A stretch of DNA of 64,000 nucleotides. Source: Metabacillus sediminilitoris (GTDB taxonomy: Bacteria; Bacillota; Bacilli; Bacillales; Bacillaceae). Location of the stretch: positions 4,755,501-4,819,500 of the forward strand of contig NZ_CP046266.1 in the NCBI RefSeq assembly GCF_009720625.1. The letters run 5' to 3'. The stretch's first letter is position 1. Every line of letters starts with the position of its first letter. This document shows, in pieces, positions 9,729-19,092 of this stretch. A program made the position numbers and the translations under genes. Under the pieces are notes generated by a model. That model was not told the DNA's origin and did not search any database. It saw only the letters and a program-made list of their open reading frames with translations.

Positions 9729-10786
9729 TGAACTGTAACCCCATTTAATTGGTTTAAGAAGACTTCTTCATCATTTGGAAGAACGATTGGCTTAATTTCA
9801 GAAACATCGATCGCAGTATTTGGATCTTTTAAACCATTACCTGTTAATACAGCTACAACTTTGCTGCCCTCTTTAATTAATCCAAGTTTACGGTGTTTAA
9901 TTAAGCCGGCAATTGACGCACATGAACCTGGTTCTGCAAATACTCCTTCTTCACGAGCAATGAGTTGATATGCTTCGATAATTTCTTCGTCCGTAACAGA
10001 ATCAATTTTTCCATTCGACTCTTCTTTTGCTTTCACAGCCGTTTCCCAGCTAGCAGGGTTTCCAATTCTAATTGCTGTTGCAATCGTTTCAGGGTTTTCA
10101 ATTGGCTCACCGCGTACGATCGCAGCAGCACCCTCTGCTTGAAAACCGTGAATCTTCGGCAGACCTGTTTGTTTCTTTTCATTGTACTCTTTGAAGCCTT
10201 TCCAATACGCTGTAATATTTCCAGCATTCCCAACAGGAATAGCTAGGTAATCAGGTGCACTTCCGAGCTGCTCACATACTTCAAAAGCAGCTGTTTTTTG
10301 CCCCTCAATTCGATATGGATTAACAGAATTCACTAACGTAATTGGCAGCTTTTCGCTAATGTTGCGAACCATTGTTAACGCATGGTCGAAATTCCCTTGA
10401 ATCGCATAAATTTCAGCTCCGTACATAACCGCTTGTGCGAGTTTTCCGAATGCAATTTTACCGTCAGGAATCAATACGATACATTTCATATTTGCTCTTG
10501 CTGCATAAGCAGCTGCAGCAGCTGAAGTGTTACCTGTAGATGCACAAATAACAGTGTCACTGCCAGCTTCCTTTGCTTTTGCAACAGCCATGACCATTCC
10601 GCGATCTTTAAATGAACCAGTAGGATTTGTTCCTTCTGTCTTTACATATAATTCAATCCCAAGTTTCTCAGATAGCTTAGGTAAATGAATAAGAGGAGTA
10701 TTTCCCTCTTGAAGAGTTAATTTTGGTGTTTTGTTTGTTACTGGTAAAAATTCTGCAAATTCTTGAATAAGACCCTTCCACATCAT
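9725..10786 (-). CDS. thrC: Threonine synthase
   Basis: A 353-residue PLP-dependent fold-type II enzyme that converts O-phosphohomoserine to threonine. The PLP lysine is in [10 protein letters not shown] near residue 60. The phosphate-binding glycine loop is VGNAGN near 185, and the C-terminal [10 protein letters not shown] is also typical. Both ends overlap neighbours by four bases (ATGA with hom upstream and thrB downstream). The first two codons are both ATG; the first gives the overlap. Confidence 0.96.
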   Translation of the reverse strand: MMWKGLIQEFAEFLPVTNKTPKLTLQEGNTPLIHLPKLSEKLGIELYVKTEGTNPTGSFKDRGMVMAVAKAKEAGSDTVICASTGNTSAAAAAYAARANMKCIVLIPDGKIAFGKLAQAVMYGAEIYAIQGNFDHALTMVRNISEKLPITLVNSVNPYRIEGQKTAAFEVCEQLGSAPDYLAIPVGNAGNITAYWKGFKEYNEKKQTGLPKIHGFQAEGAAAIVRGEPIENPETIATAIRIGNPASWETAVKAKEESNGKIDSVTDEEIIEAYQLIAREEGVFAEPGSCASIAGLIKHRKLGLIKEGSKVVAVLTGNGLKDPNTAIDVSEIKPIVLPNDEEVFLNQLNGVTVQ

Positions 10787-12081
10787 ATTGATCCGTTCCC
10801 TTCTACGCGATACGTACTTTTTACTTTTTCTACGACTGCTAAATCATTTAAGTGTTGTAAAATTTCTTCAAAATCACTTTGAGCTGCTTTGTGTGTCACA
10901 ATCACGATTTCTGCTAGATTACTATTTTTTATTGGCAATTGAAGGATTTTTTCAAAACTAACTCCTCTTTCAGAGAAAAGCGAAGTGATTTTTGAAAAAG
11001 CACCTACTTGATCTTTTACACTTATTCTTAAGAAATGTTGAGCAAAAATATGGTCTGGGCTCTTAATTTGCTTTTCAAATTGTGGTGCAATCGCACTTCT
11101 TCCATTAACGCCTAATCTCATGTTTTTCATGACGCCAACTAAATCTGAGACAACAGATGTTGCCGTTGGAAGACTGCCTGCTCCAGGACCATAGAACATT
11201 GTTTCACCAACTGCTTCACCATATACATATACAGCATTATATTCATCATTAACGGAAGCCAATGGATGTGTTTCAGGCAATAAAGTTGGTTCAACAGCAA
11301 CTTCAATTTTCCCATTTTCTCTTTGAGCAATACCGATCAGTTTCATTGTGTAGCCGAGACGTTTACTATAGTCGATATCATCGTCTGTTACACTTGAAAT
11401 TCCTTTTACATTTACATCTTCTAAATCAACATGCATGGAAAATCCTAAACGAGCAAGAATCGCCATTTTTCTAGCAGCATCCAATCCTTCAACATCTGAA
11501 GTTGGGTCAGCCTCAGCATAGCCTAGGTCTTGTGCTTCCTTCAAGACATCTTCATATGCACTCCCTAGCTTTGTCATTTTTGTAAGGATAAAGTTTGTTG
11601 TTCCATTAACAATTCCCATCATTTTTGTGATTCGGTCTGATGCTAATCCATCCACTAAGCTTCGTAAAATTGGAATACCACCAGCTACACTTGCTTCATA
11701 GAATAGATCACAGCCGTTTTCTGTTGCAATTGAAAGCAATTCTGTTCCGTACAATGCCATTAAATCCTTATTTGCTGTTACAACATGCTTTTTGGCTTTA
11801 AGGGCTTCAATTAACAGCTGTCTAGTATCTTCTACTCCGCCCATTACTTCAATGACTACATCTATCTCAGGATTGCTAATTATATCTTCTACATTTGTAG
11901 TAAGGATCTCTTTTTCAATGTGAATTTGTCTATTCTTCTCTATATTTTTCACTAGTACCTTTTTCACTTTAACTGGACAACCAACCTGGTGCATTAATTT
12001 ATCTTGATGATCTTCGATAATCTTAACGACACCACTTCCAACCGTTCCAAGACCTAAAAGTCCAACATGTATCGCTTTCAC
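10783..12081 (-). CDS. hom: Homoserine dehydrogenase
   Basis: A 432-residue enzyme that reduces aspartate semialdehyde to homoserine. The NAD(P) site is LGLGTVGSG near residue 8. The catalytic core has the VMGGVEDTR and NGTTNFILT motifs. A C-terminal ACT domain ([11 protein letters not shown] near 358) points to allosteric control by a threonine-pathway end product. The start chosen is GTG at 12081 because AAAGGAG lies eight bases upstream. An in-frame ATG 29 codons earlier would add a stretch with no family similarity. I saw no T-box in the leader. Confidence 0.95.
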   Translation of the reverse strand: MKAIHVGLLGLGTVGSGVVKIIEDHQDKLMHQVGCPVKVKKVLVKNIEKNRQIHIEKEILTTNVEDIISNPEIDVVIEVMGGVEDTRQLLIEALKAKKHVVTANKDLMALYGTELLSIATENGCDLFYEASVAGGIPILRSLVDGLASDRITKMMGIVNGTTNFILTKMTKLGSAYEDVLKEAQDLGYAEADPTSDVEGLDAARKMAILARLGFSMHVDLEDVNVKGISSVTDDDIDYSKRLGYTMKLIGIAQRENGKIEVAVEPTLLPETHPLASVNDEYNAVYVYGEAVGETMFYGPGAGSLPTATSVVSDLVGVMKNMRLGVNGRSAIAPQFEKQIKSPDHIFAQHFLRISVKDQVGAFSKITSLFSERGVSFEKILQLPIKNSNLAEIVIVTHKAAQSDFEEILQHLNDLAVVEKVKSTYRVEGNGSI

Positions 12082-12303
12082 AATTGCCACTCCTTTATGT
12101 TCATCTAGAAAGTACAACTGTACCCTCATAAAAGACACCATCAATATACTTGTCATTATAAAATGCATAGAAAACTTTTACAAGGGTGAATTTTCAGTTT
12201 TTATTATGTAATCGCTTACTAGCTTGATATATATAGAATTTATTTTTCACCTATTTTTCTTAGTAAAGGATGAACATCGTCGATCATTCATTTTTTCAGT
12301 ATA

Positions 12304-13275
12304 TTATTTTGTCAGGACATTTGTTTTTGGAGCAGATCCTTTTAAGACTAAAGCAATGTTCTCTGCACATAAATTCATCATTTTATGTCTTGTTTCATAA
12401 CTTGCACTGCCTATATGCGGCAAAGCGACCACATTATGTAATCCTGCCAATGGGTGTGTTGATTCAATTGGTTCATTTAAGAACACATCAAGTCCAGCAC
12501 CAGCAATTTCTTGATTAATCAAAGCTTCATAGAGATCATGCTCATTGACAACAGCTCCACGGCCTGCATTGATAAAAATGGCAGTGTTTTTCATTTTTTT
12601 AAATGAATCCATATTAAAAAGCTCTTTTGTTTCATTGGTCAATGGTGTCAAGCTAACAACAAAATCAGACGATATTAATAATTCATCAAGAGAACAATAT
12701 GTTGCCCCCAGCGTATTCTCAGCTTCACTATTTCTTGTACGATTATGGTAGAGAATGTTCATTTCAAAGCCTGTAGCCCGTTTCGCAACAGCTTGTCCAA
12801 TTTTCCCCATCCCAACGATGCCTATCGTTTTATGATGTACATCATGACCAGCCAGCAGCAGTGGCCCCCAGCCTTTCCACAGATTATTTTTGACATAATC
12901 AGATGCCTCCATTAACCGGCGGGCAGTAGCGAGTACTAAACCAAATGTTAAATCAGCTGTCGTATCTGTTAGCACGTCTGGTGTATTACAAACGACAACC
13001 CCCTGCTCATTTGCATAAGCGACATCAATGTTATCATATCCAACGGCAAGATTCGCAACCACTTTTAACTGTTTTGCTTGATCCAATAATTGTTTATCAA
13101 TTGAGTCTGAAAGCATCGTTAATAACGCATCAGCCTTTTTTGCCTTTTCAACTAATATTTCTCTTGGACATGGTGTTTCTTCTTCTGGCCACATTTCAAT
13201 ATCTGCTACCTCATATAAAGGCTGTAGCTCAATCTCTGAACACTTCCTTGTTACAAATACATACGGTCTTGCCAT
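12304..13275 (-). CDS. D-isomer-specific 2-hydroxyacid dehydrogenase
   Basis: A 323-residue NAD(P)-dependent dehydrogenase of the glyoxylate/hydroxypyruvate/2-ketogluconate reductase group. The Rossmann motif is GMGKIGQAV near residue 150. The catalytic Arg/Glu/His are placed by NAGRGAVVNE near 232 and by LPHIGSAS near 284. The start at 13275 has GAGGTGA five bases before it. Substrate is not clear; YvcT-like enzymes of B. subtilis are the closest type that I recall. It stands between hom and yutH, so a biosynthetic link is not implied. Confidence 0.85.
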   Translation of the reverse strand: MARPYVFVTRKCSEIELQPLYEVADIEMWPEEETPCPREILVEKAKKADALLTMLSDSIDKQLLDQAKQLKVVANLAVGYDNIDVAYANEQGVVVCNTPDVLTDTTADLTFGLVLATARRLMEASDYVKNNLWKGWGPLLLAGHDVHHKTIGIVGMGKIGQAVAKRATGFEMNILYHNRTRNSEAENTLGATYCSLDELLISSDFVVSLTPLTNETKELFNMDSFKKMKNTAIFINAGRGAVVNEHDLYEALINQEIAGAGLDVFLNEPIESTHPLAGLHNVVALPHIGSASYETRHKMMNLCAENIALVLKGSAPKTNVLTK

Positions 13276-13412
13276 AGGACTCACCTCATATAATCAAATT
13301 TTCCCATCCTTATTTTACCACAATAAAGAGATATGTTCTTAAGAAAAAACAATGGCTGACTCACTTTTATCCCGATATAATCAGCCATATTCTAGTGATA
13401 AAGAATGAGTCT

Positions 13413-14411
13413 TTATGACAGCCATTCTATTACAGGTAATAGGATTCTTTTCGTTTTCATTGATAACATGCTTGAGTAACTTTTTAACAACAATTCATAC
13501 TCGCCAGACCTTAACAGAATTTCTCTCATTGTCTCCTCAAACATTGCTTTATCTTCTTCAGATGATAAATAATAATTTTCTACACATTCGAAATAATGGA
13601 TAGGAAACAGTAATCTACTATAGATAAGTCTCCATGAAAAAGCGGAAAGTGGTGTTGTTCGATCATATTCATCCAAAAAGCGAAAACCATTTGTTGATAA
13701 TTCTTCCTGATTTTCAAAAAAGAGATGTCTCAAATATTCTGCAATGTCACGGCTTCCATGGTCATAAACCCAATCAGTCGGTATTTTAACACACATCTCC
13801 GGGTTCCAGGTTGCTGAATGAAAACGAAGGTGGCAGATTGTACCTGAATCGATCGGTTGTGGTTCTTCATCTAACTCAGTATCGACCAAATACTGAATAG
13901 CATTTTCTGCTAATCCTAAATAATAAGGGAAGGATTCGGCAAACATCTTTTCAAATTTCGTCAATGGTTGGCTATGAATTTTGCCCCGCCAAAATGTTTC
14001 TAATTGATCCAACCGCTTTTCCCAGAGAATTTTCCACTGACCAATTCGCTGCATTTTTGATACCTGATAGGGATATGTTCTTGCCTTCTGATGAAAACGC
14101 GCTAATTCCCTGCCAATGTGAGTAAATCTCCCTTGTGTATATGGCGAGCATTTAATAATGATATATCTTGCTTTGTCCTTCTCAAAAAACATGTGGTTTT
14201 TTTTCGTTAATACGATGTTGGCTACATATGGTTCACGCTTTTCTTCCATATATTGACTAAAGTGATAAAGCTCATATAATTCTTCCTCATCAAGATGCAT
14301 GACAGGTATGATAAGAAATTGGGATTGATGTACACGAAAAGAATCATAGTGGCCAAGTTTCTCTAGATCTTGAACTTTTATTCCATACTCCTCATAAATT
14401 GTTTTTTTCAC
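13413..14411 (-). CDS. yutH: Spore coat-associated protein YutH (CotS family)
   Basis: A 332-residue protein resembling YutH/CotS/YtaA spore coat proteins, which have an aminoglycoside phosphotransferase-like kinase fold. CHLRFHSATWNPEMC near residue 192 corresponds to the catalytic loop region, but the usual HGDxxxxN is changed to a form without the catalytic Asp. GRELARFHQKA near 97 is also typical. It may therefore be a non-enzymatic pseudokinase in the coat. The position between hom and yutG agrees with B. subtilis. Confidence 0.8.
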   Translation of the reverse strand: MKKTIYEEYGIKVQDLEKLGHYDSFRVHQSQFLIIPVMHLDEEELYELYHFSQYMEEKREPYVANIVLTKKNHMFFEKDKARYIIIKCSPYTQGRFTHIGRELARFHQKARTYPYQVSKMQRIGQWKILWEKRLDQLETFWRGKIHSQPLTKFEKMFAESFPYYLGLAENAIQYLVDTELDEEPQPIDSGTICHLRFHSATWNPEMCVKIPTDWVYDHGSRDIAEYLRHLFFENQEELSTNGFRFLDEYDRTTPLSAFSWRLIYSRLLFPIHYFECVENYYLSSEEDKAMFEETMREILLRSGEYELLLKSYSSMLSMKTKRILLPVIEWLS

Positions 14412-14683
14412 GACTCATCCCTCCAGAACAAACTTATACTCTATCGTAATCGCTTTTCTCCAAGTTTATGATTAATTGATGCAGGTAGGAAAATTGGTTA
14501 TGTCGAATAATAGTAATACGTTCCTTTTATATATATAAATAAAGGCTGCTCAATATCATGATTATGCATTAACCGTTTTGTAAACAATGATATAGAATAT
14601 AATGAGATTTATTTTGAATAATGGCATGATGATTGTCATATCATGAATAAATACTCTAAACATAAAGAATTGGGTGATTATTT

Positions 14684-15184
14684 ATGAAAAGTAATGAAAA
14701 GATGGATATAGTTGAAAAAACAGCACGTGATTGGATGGTAAAACGCGGAGTAAAACTTGAAGATATCGCAGATCTCGTATACTTTCTACAGGAAAAGTAT
14801 CACCCTGATTTATCAATTGATGAATGTTTAGAAAATGTGGATCGAGTCCTTACGAAAAGAGAAGTACAAAATGCAATCATTACCGGAATTCAATTGGATG
14901 TGTTAGCTGAAAAAGGTCAATTAGAGGAACCATTACAATCGATTATCGGCACGGATGAAAGCCTTTATGGTGTTGATGAAATACTTGCATTTTCAATTGT
15001 AAACATATATGGTTCCATCGGATTCACTAATTATGGATATATTGATAAACTTAAACCAGGTATCTTAAAATATCTAAATGATAAATCTACAGGCAAATGT
15101 CATACATTTTTAGATGATATCGTTGGTGCGATTGCTGCAGCAGCTTCTAGCAGACTTGCCCATCGTGCTAGAAATGTTAAATAA
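14684..15184 (+). CDS. yutG: Phosphatidylglycerophosphatase A-like protein YutG
   Basis: A 166-residue PgpA-family protein, short for its class. Expected function is removal of phosphate from phosphatidylglycerol phosphate in phospholipid synthesis. The family signature at the C-terminus, FLDDIVGAIAAAA, keeps acidic residues that could bind metal. No strong membrane helix is seen, unlike E. coli PgpA. The stop codon TAA lies inside the 8-bp target duplication of a MITE (element 15186-15406), so the insertion happened exactly at the end of the gene without changing the protein. Confidence 0.85.
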   Translation: MKSNEKMDIVEKTARDWMVKRGVKLEDIADLVYFLQEKYHPDLSIDECLENVDRVLTKREVQNAIITGIQLDVLAEKGQLEEPLQSIIGTDESLYGVDEILAFSIVNIYGSIGFTNYGYIDKLKPGILKYLNDKSTGKCHTFLDDIVGAIAAAASSRLAHRARNVK

Positions 15185-15414
15185 AGGCTGTTTTCGCAAA
15201 CTTTGTTGCTATTTACCGAGTAATGCGTTGTGGTTGATTGCAGCGAGAGATGCACGATGACCGCGGGGCGGGCGGTGAGCCTCCTCGACGTAAACACCTG
15301 CATGAGTCTCACCTGTCCCGCTGCTCTAAGCAGGAGTCTCGCAATCTGCTCCAATCAACCTATAATAGGCTTCGTTTTAAAAGCAGCAATCTCTTAGAAA
15401 AGATCCTAAATAAA
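15178..15414. mobile_element. R1 MITE-like element, copy A, with 8-bp TSD
   Basis: The element body is 15186-15406 (221 bp). It starts GGCTGTTTTCGC and ends with a decayed form of TTTACGAAAAGAGCC (here TTAGAAAAGATCC). The flanks are identical 8-mers TAAATAAA at 15178-15185 and 15407-15414, a textbook target-site duplication. The interior has the GAGCCTCCTCG and GCAGGAGTCTCGCA blocks shared with copies B and C. It encodes no supported protein. Confidence 0.88.
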
Positions 15415-15443
15415 AACTGAAGTGTTTATTCACTATATGAGCT

Positions 15444-15480
15444 AAAAAAAGCAATCGGCATTTCACCGATTGCTTTTTTG
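15444..15480. terminator. Bidirectional terminator between yutG and yutF
   Basis: GCAATCGG and CCGATTGC pair around CATTTCA, with seven A bases to the left and six T bases to the right. It would end both yutG and yutF transcripts; copy A of R1 separates it from the yutG stop. Confidence 0.9.
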
Positions 15481-15485
15481 GTTTC

Positions 15486-16265
15486 TTACACTTCTAAGAC
15501 TCTGCGTACATAGTCATCTAACGAATCAACTGTATATGTTGGTTGAATCGAATAGGCATGTAAATGTTCTTTCAATGTAACACCCGTATGTACAAGCAAT
15601 GTATCTAAACCGCAATTAATACCTGCTTTAATATCGGTGTCATAATTATCTCCAACCATTAAGGTTTCACTTTTTTCTATGCCTAAAACCTGTAACGCTT
15701 GTTCAACAATAATACTTTCTGGTTTACCTATAAAGATTGGCTGTGTTTTCGTTGAGACTGAAACCACTGAAGTTAGTGCCCCATTTCCTGGCATCAGGCC
15801 TCTTTCTGTCGGCAGCGCAATATCACCGTTCGTTGAAATAAATGCAGCTCCATTTCTGACTGCAATACATGCGTTCGCAAGCTTTTCATATGAAATTTCA
15901 CGGTCTATACCCATCACGACATAATCAGGATCCTTTTCTACAAGCTCCAATCCTTTTCTTTGAAGAGCGGTTTTTAATCCGACCTCTCCAATCGCAAAAA
16001 CAGTTGCATCGTTCTTTTTTTCCCAGATAAAGTTAGCAGTAGCCTGGCTTGTCGTAAAAACAGTCTCTGCCGTGGCAGGAATTTGAAAATCGGTTAGCTT
16101 TTTAGCTACTTGCTCTGGTGTTAGTGAGGAATTGTTCGTAACAAATAAATATGGTAAATTGTTTTTTACTAATTGCTCAACAAACATACTAGCTGCTTCT
16201 ATTTTTTCTGTTCCTTTATACATCGTACCGTCTAAATCAATTAAATAACCCTTATATCGCTTCAC
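15486..16265 (-). CDS. yutF: HAD-superfamily phosphatase YutF (NagD-like)
   Basis: A 259-residue type-II HAD hydrolase with the NagD/pNPPase cap. The nucleophile motif is LIDLDGTMYKG near residue 6. Motif II is FVTNNSS near 45. The metal-binding motif is MVGDNYDTDI near 208. Members dephosphorylate small metabolites such as nucleotides or sugar phosphates in the cytosol; the substrate is not certain. Two GTG starts, 16274 and 16265, are possible. I chose the second because the protein then begins VKRYKGYL like its relatives, though neither has a strong ribosome site. Confidence 0.88.
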   Translation of the reverse strand: MKRYKGYLIDLDGTMYKGTEKIEAASMFVEQLVKNNLPYLFVTNNSSLTPEQVAKKLTDFQIPATAETVFTTSQATANFIWEKKNDATVFAIGEVGLKTALQRKGLELVEKDPDYVVMGIDREISYEKLANACIAVRNGAAFISTNGDIALPTERGLMPGNGALTSVVSVSTKTQPIFIGKPESIIVEQALQVLGIEKSETLMVGDNYDTDIKAGINCGLDTLLVHTGVTLKEHLHAYSIQPTYTVDSLDDYVRRVLEV

Positions 16266-16299
16266 AAATCTCACATCTTTCTTATTTGTTTTAAATGAA

Positions 16300-16325
16300 A
16301 AGGATGACTCGTATTAGTCATCCTT
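16300..16325 (-). terminator. Terminator for yutE
   Basis: AAGGATGACT and AGTCATCCTT form a 10-bp perfect stem with a 6-base loop. On the minus strand it is followed by TTTCATTTAAAA. Confidence 0.75.
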
Positions 16326-16351
16326 AATGGGGAAAGATCTTAAAAACACGA

Positions 16352-16792
16352 TTAAATCGGCTTGAAGGCTGTAACAGGACCTAATTCGTTTTGTATGTAT
16401 GTTCGAACATTTGTTGGAAATGATTTTATAGGCGATTTATGAATCGTAAAGGTATGGATGAGCTTATCAACATCAACATGTAAATAATCGTGAACCAATA
16501 CTTTTCTAAGTAAAATGACTTCTTTTAATCCCATTGCTTCATCTTTATTAATAACTGTTTCATCTAACAGGATATCAATAATATCTTCATAGCTCCCTGG
16601 ATCTCTCATAATAAATCCGTCAATTATTGCATTGCCTACATCAAGAATGGCTTCTATACTTAATTGACAGATTCTTTCAAGTGCAGCCTTCTCGATATCA
16701 TTGCTCCAACTTGTATGTTCATTAAAAATAGTTAACTGTTTTTCAAGAAAGCATAGCTTTGCTTCAATTAATTCACGATCAACAAAGTACAT
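16352..16792 (-). CDS. yutE: YutE, DUF86/HepT-like HEPN protein
   Basis: A 146-residue all-helical protein of the DUF86/HepT family. R96, H101 and Y103 form the RX4HXY motif (RKVLVHDY) that marks RNase-active HEPN toxins. HepT toxins are usually paired with an MNT nucleotidyltransferase antitoxin, but none is encoded next door. As I recall, B. subtilis YutE has lost the His, so the intact motif here stands out. The start is placed at the ATG (16792), giving MYFVD as in YutE; a GTG three codons earlier is also possible. Confidence 0.85.
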   Translation of the reverse strand: MYFVDRELIEAKLCFLEKQLTIFNEHTSWSNDIEKAALERICQLSIEAILDVGNAIIDGFIMRDPGSYEDIIDILLDETVINKDEAMGLKEVILLRKVLVHDYLHVDVDKLIHTFTIHKSPIKSFPTNVRTYIQNELGPVTAFKPI

Positions 16793-16843
16793 GATTTCCA
16801 CCGTCCTTCTCCAAAACGCTTCATATATTTATTATCTAACAGC

Positions 16844-18154
16844 TTATAGTAAAGCCACACGCTCTTTTTCTAGTGTGCCTGGTTTAGCATAAAAATACCC
16901 TTGCGCTAAATCAACATGATTTCTCTTTAAGACTTCAGCTTCTTCTTTCTTTTCAATGCCCTCTGCGACCACAAGAGATCCTGTTTCTTTAGCAATTAAA
17001 ATGAGCCCTTTTAACATCGATTCCTTCACTCTGTTTGTATCAATATCTTGGATAACGGATCGATCAATTTTTATTATATCTGGCATTATTTCACTGATCG
17101 TATGCAGACTAGAATAGCCCGCTCCTGTATCATCAACTGCAATTCGAAAACCTTTTTGTCGTAACTGTTTTATGTTATCTCGAAAAAAAGTTAATCCTTC
17201 TATCGAATCACGCTCAGTTACTTCAAAGATCATCTTATAAGGGTTAATATTTTGATGGCGGTCTAATAATTTTTCAAGTGCTGGGATAAATCGTTTATTC
17301 CCTAACGTTATAGGAGTGAAATTTAAAAATACATCATCAACACACTTAACGCGTTCAATCATTTGGAATGATTTTTCTAAAACTAATAACTCCAAGTCAT
17401 ATATTAAATTCGATTGTCTGGCAAGAGAAAATAATTGGAGAGGGTTTTCTAAGGCGGTTCCTTTAGGTCCTCTCGTTAAAAATTCCCAAGCCTTAATACG
17501 TTTATTTGATAAATCTATAATAGGTTGAGCTAATAAAGTAATTTCCCGCTTTTGAATGATATCACGAACCTCTAATAATGTTTCAATATAGCGAGTTTGC
17601 ACACGCTTTTCAGCCATTGCTACAGCCTGCTGTTGTGCTAAATACAATGCATCCTGTGTTGTACATTGTTTTCTTTCCATAAACATATAGCCAATTTCAA
17701 ATGTATGATGAAAGTATGGATATTTTGCAAAAATCCATTTTTCCAACTGTGGCATAAGAACTCTTAACATTTTCTCGATATGTACAACACTCTGTTTTTC
17801 GTCATTGATTCTTAAAAAAATCGTTAATCCTTCACTATAATAATCATGAACAACAAGTAAATCATTCTTGTAGATTGAATCATCAAAAACATGTTTAAAA
17901 CCAATTTTTAAATCATTTTTAAATTCGTATAATTGATTGGTTTCCAGTTGTTGGGAAAATTCTCGAAGGTTTGAGACATTGATTACGATTACAGCTACCT
18001 GCTGTCCACTTGTTATTGCTTGATATACACCCTCTAATACAGGATCCCTAAGCACAAACTTCGGCGGATAATAGCGTAATTTATGCAGTGGTAAAAAAAG
18101 CTTATTCCACTTTTTAAATCTCCTGAATTGTTTTTCCATAAATCCACTGTTCAT
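16844..18154 (-). CDS. Degenerate GGDEF - EAL cyclic-di-GMP phosphodiesterase-like protein
   Basis: A 436-residue cytosolic protein. Residues ~40-180 look like a GGDEF fold whose signature has decayed (YSEGL near 106-110 in its place), so it should not make c-di-GMP. Residues ~200-430 are an EAL domain with the key residues kept: E224 (EFL), N279, E311 and E314, D341-D342, K362, E398 and E401, Q418. Hydrolysis of c-di-GMP to pGpG is therefore plausible. No membrane or sensory domain precedes it. I do not know it from the B. subtilis yut cluster. Confidence 0.85.
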   Translation of the reverse strand: MNSGFMEKQFRRFKKWNKLFLPLHKLRYYPPKFVLRDPVLEGVYQAITSGQQVAVIVINVSNLREFSQQLETNQLYEFKNDLKIGFKHVFDDSIYKNDLLVVHDYYSEGLTIFLRINDEKQSVVHIEKMLRVLMPQLEKWIFAKYPYFHHTFEIGYMFMERKQCTTQDALYLAQQQAVAMAEKRVQTRYIETLLEVRDIIQKREITLLAQPIIDLSNKRIKAWEFLTRGPKGTALENPLQLFSLARQSNLIYDLELLVLEKSFQMIERVKCVDDVFLNFTPITLGNKRFIPALEKLLDRHQNINPYKMIFEVTERDSIEGLTFFRDNIKQLRQKGFRIAVDDTGAGYSSLHTISEIMPDIIKIDRSVIQDIDTNRVKESMLKGLILIAKETGSLVVAEGIEKKEEAEVLKRNHVDLAQGYFYAKPGTLEKERVALL

Positions 18155-18383
18155 GTGTACTCAACCCTTCTGGCTATCTACATTACGTAATCTATTTTAT
18201 CACAACAATCTAATTTTCGACTTAATTCTTGGAAAATTTTATTTTGTTTTCCATATACCTCTACTTTTTCTTAAAAGAAATAAGACATTCTGCTATGATG
18301 TACATAATGAAAAAAATAAAGTGAGAGCACCTTTGATTTTGTCTTATTAAAGGAAATTATTTGTGTATAAAGGAGATTTATCT

Positions 18384-18650
18384 ATGTCTGAACGCTTTTT
18401 TTTATATGATGATACTGTTGATACGAAAACAAGATTTGTAAGCTTTATGGGGGAAAATCACCGGTTTGATTTGGCTATTATTCAGAGTGACAGGTATTAT
18501 GGTAAACAAATCGTCCTTGATATACAGAGTAATCGTTTCGCTATTATCGGTGAAGACGATCTTAAAGAACCGGGATATTTAGAATATGCATTTAAACTTA
18601 ACGAAGAAGATGCTGAGGAAATGCGTGATTTTTTATATGAATTGATTTAG
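18384..18650 (+). CDS. DUF3055 family protein
   Basis: An 88-residue protein recognised by MSERFFLYDDTVDTKTRF at the start, a block typical of the DUF3055 (SAV0927-like) family of Firmicutes. It is acidic, with no membrane segment or signal peptide. Function is unknown. The ATG at 18384 has AAAGGAG eight bases upstream; a GTG 21 bases earlier is not favoured. It converges on yutD with a shared terminator. Confidence 0.8.
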   Translation: MSERFFLYDDTVDTKTRFVSFMGENHRFDLAIIQSDRYYGKQIVLDIQSNRFAIIGEDDLKEPGYLEYAFKLNEEDAEEMRDFLYELI

Positions 18651-18666
18651 AAGTATGTGCGAACAG

Positions 18667-18707
18667 AAAAATAACGTGACTGCTGCAAATGAGCCACGTT
18701 ATTTTTT
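18667..18707. terminator. Shared terminator containing the yutD stop codon
   Basis: AAAATAACGTG pairs with CACGTTATTTTTT around a 17-base loop. The yutD stop codon (18699-18701) is inside the right arm, so the two convergent genes share very little spacer DNA. Confidence 0.8.
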
Positions 18708-18974
18708 TATTTTCTTTAAGACGAAATATGCACAGCCAAAATTGCAATACTCATAAATATACTCATCCAACGTACTGATCTTTGTGTCAAAAGAAGCCTT
18801 TTGATTTTGATCATCAAAGAAACCTCGCAACCTAAGTTGATTATATCCCCAATCACCTACGATAAAGTCATATTTATTTAAAATTTCACTGTATCTTTCC
18901 TTAAAAGCTTCTTCATTAAAGCCGTCTTTCACTTCTTGTACTAACTCAAAACATTGGTTTTGAACACATATCAT
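18699..18974 (-). CDS. yutD: YutD family (DUF1027) protein
   Basis: A 91-residue protein matching YutD by IVGDWGYNQLRLRGFF and the C-terminal EYIYEYCNFGCAYFVLKK. The CNFGC cysteines could bind metal, though two cysteines alone are not decisive. Known YutD proteins of B. subtilis are longer at the C-terminus, so this one is short. The role is unknown. GGAGTGA lies eight bases before the ATG. Confidence 0.85.
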   Translation of the reverse strand: MICVQNQCFELVQEVKDGFNEEAFKERYSEILNKYDFIVGDWGYNQLRLRGFFDDQNQKASFDTKISTLDEYIYEYCNFGCAYFVLKKIKK

Positions 18975-19092
18975 GATTATTTCACTCCATCCATATTCCT
19001 TATTCTTATCATAATCTAATCAAGCTCAACCATCAATTACTAAGAGAGTTTTAAATAACTTTGGTCATGATAAAATTGAGGAGGTGCTAGAA

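Noticed and set aside
12082-12303. T-box or other riboswitch upstream of hom
   Set aside because: No T-box AGGGTGG-type block, specifier stem or terminator/antiterminator pair was found in the leader.
15186-15420. Short reading frames inside the R1 repeats on both strands
   Set aside because: The frames are not kept between the three copies and have no ribosome sites; the sequence behaves as a non-coding element.
16352-18154. YutE plus EAL protein as a toxin-antitoxin pair
   Set aside because: The EAL protein has no nucleotidyltransferase features, a terminator-free but ordinary spacing gives no sign of coupling, and no such pairing is known to me.
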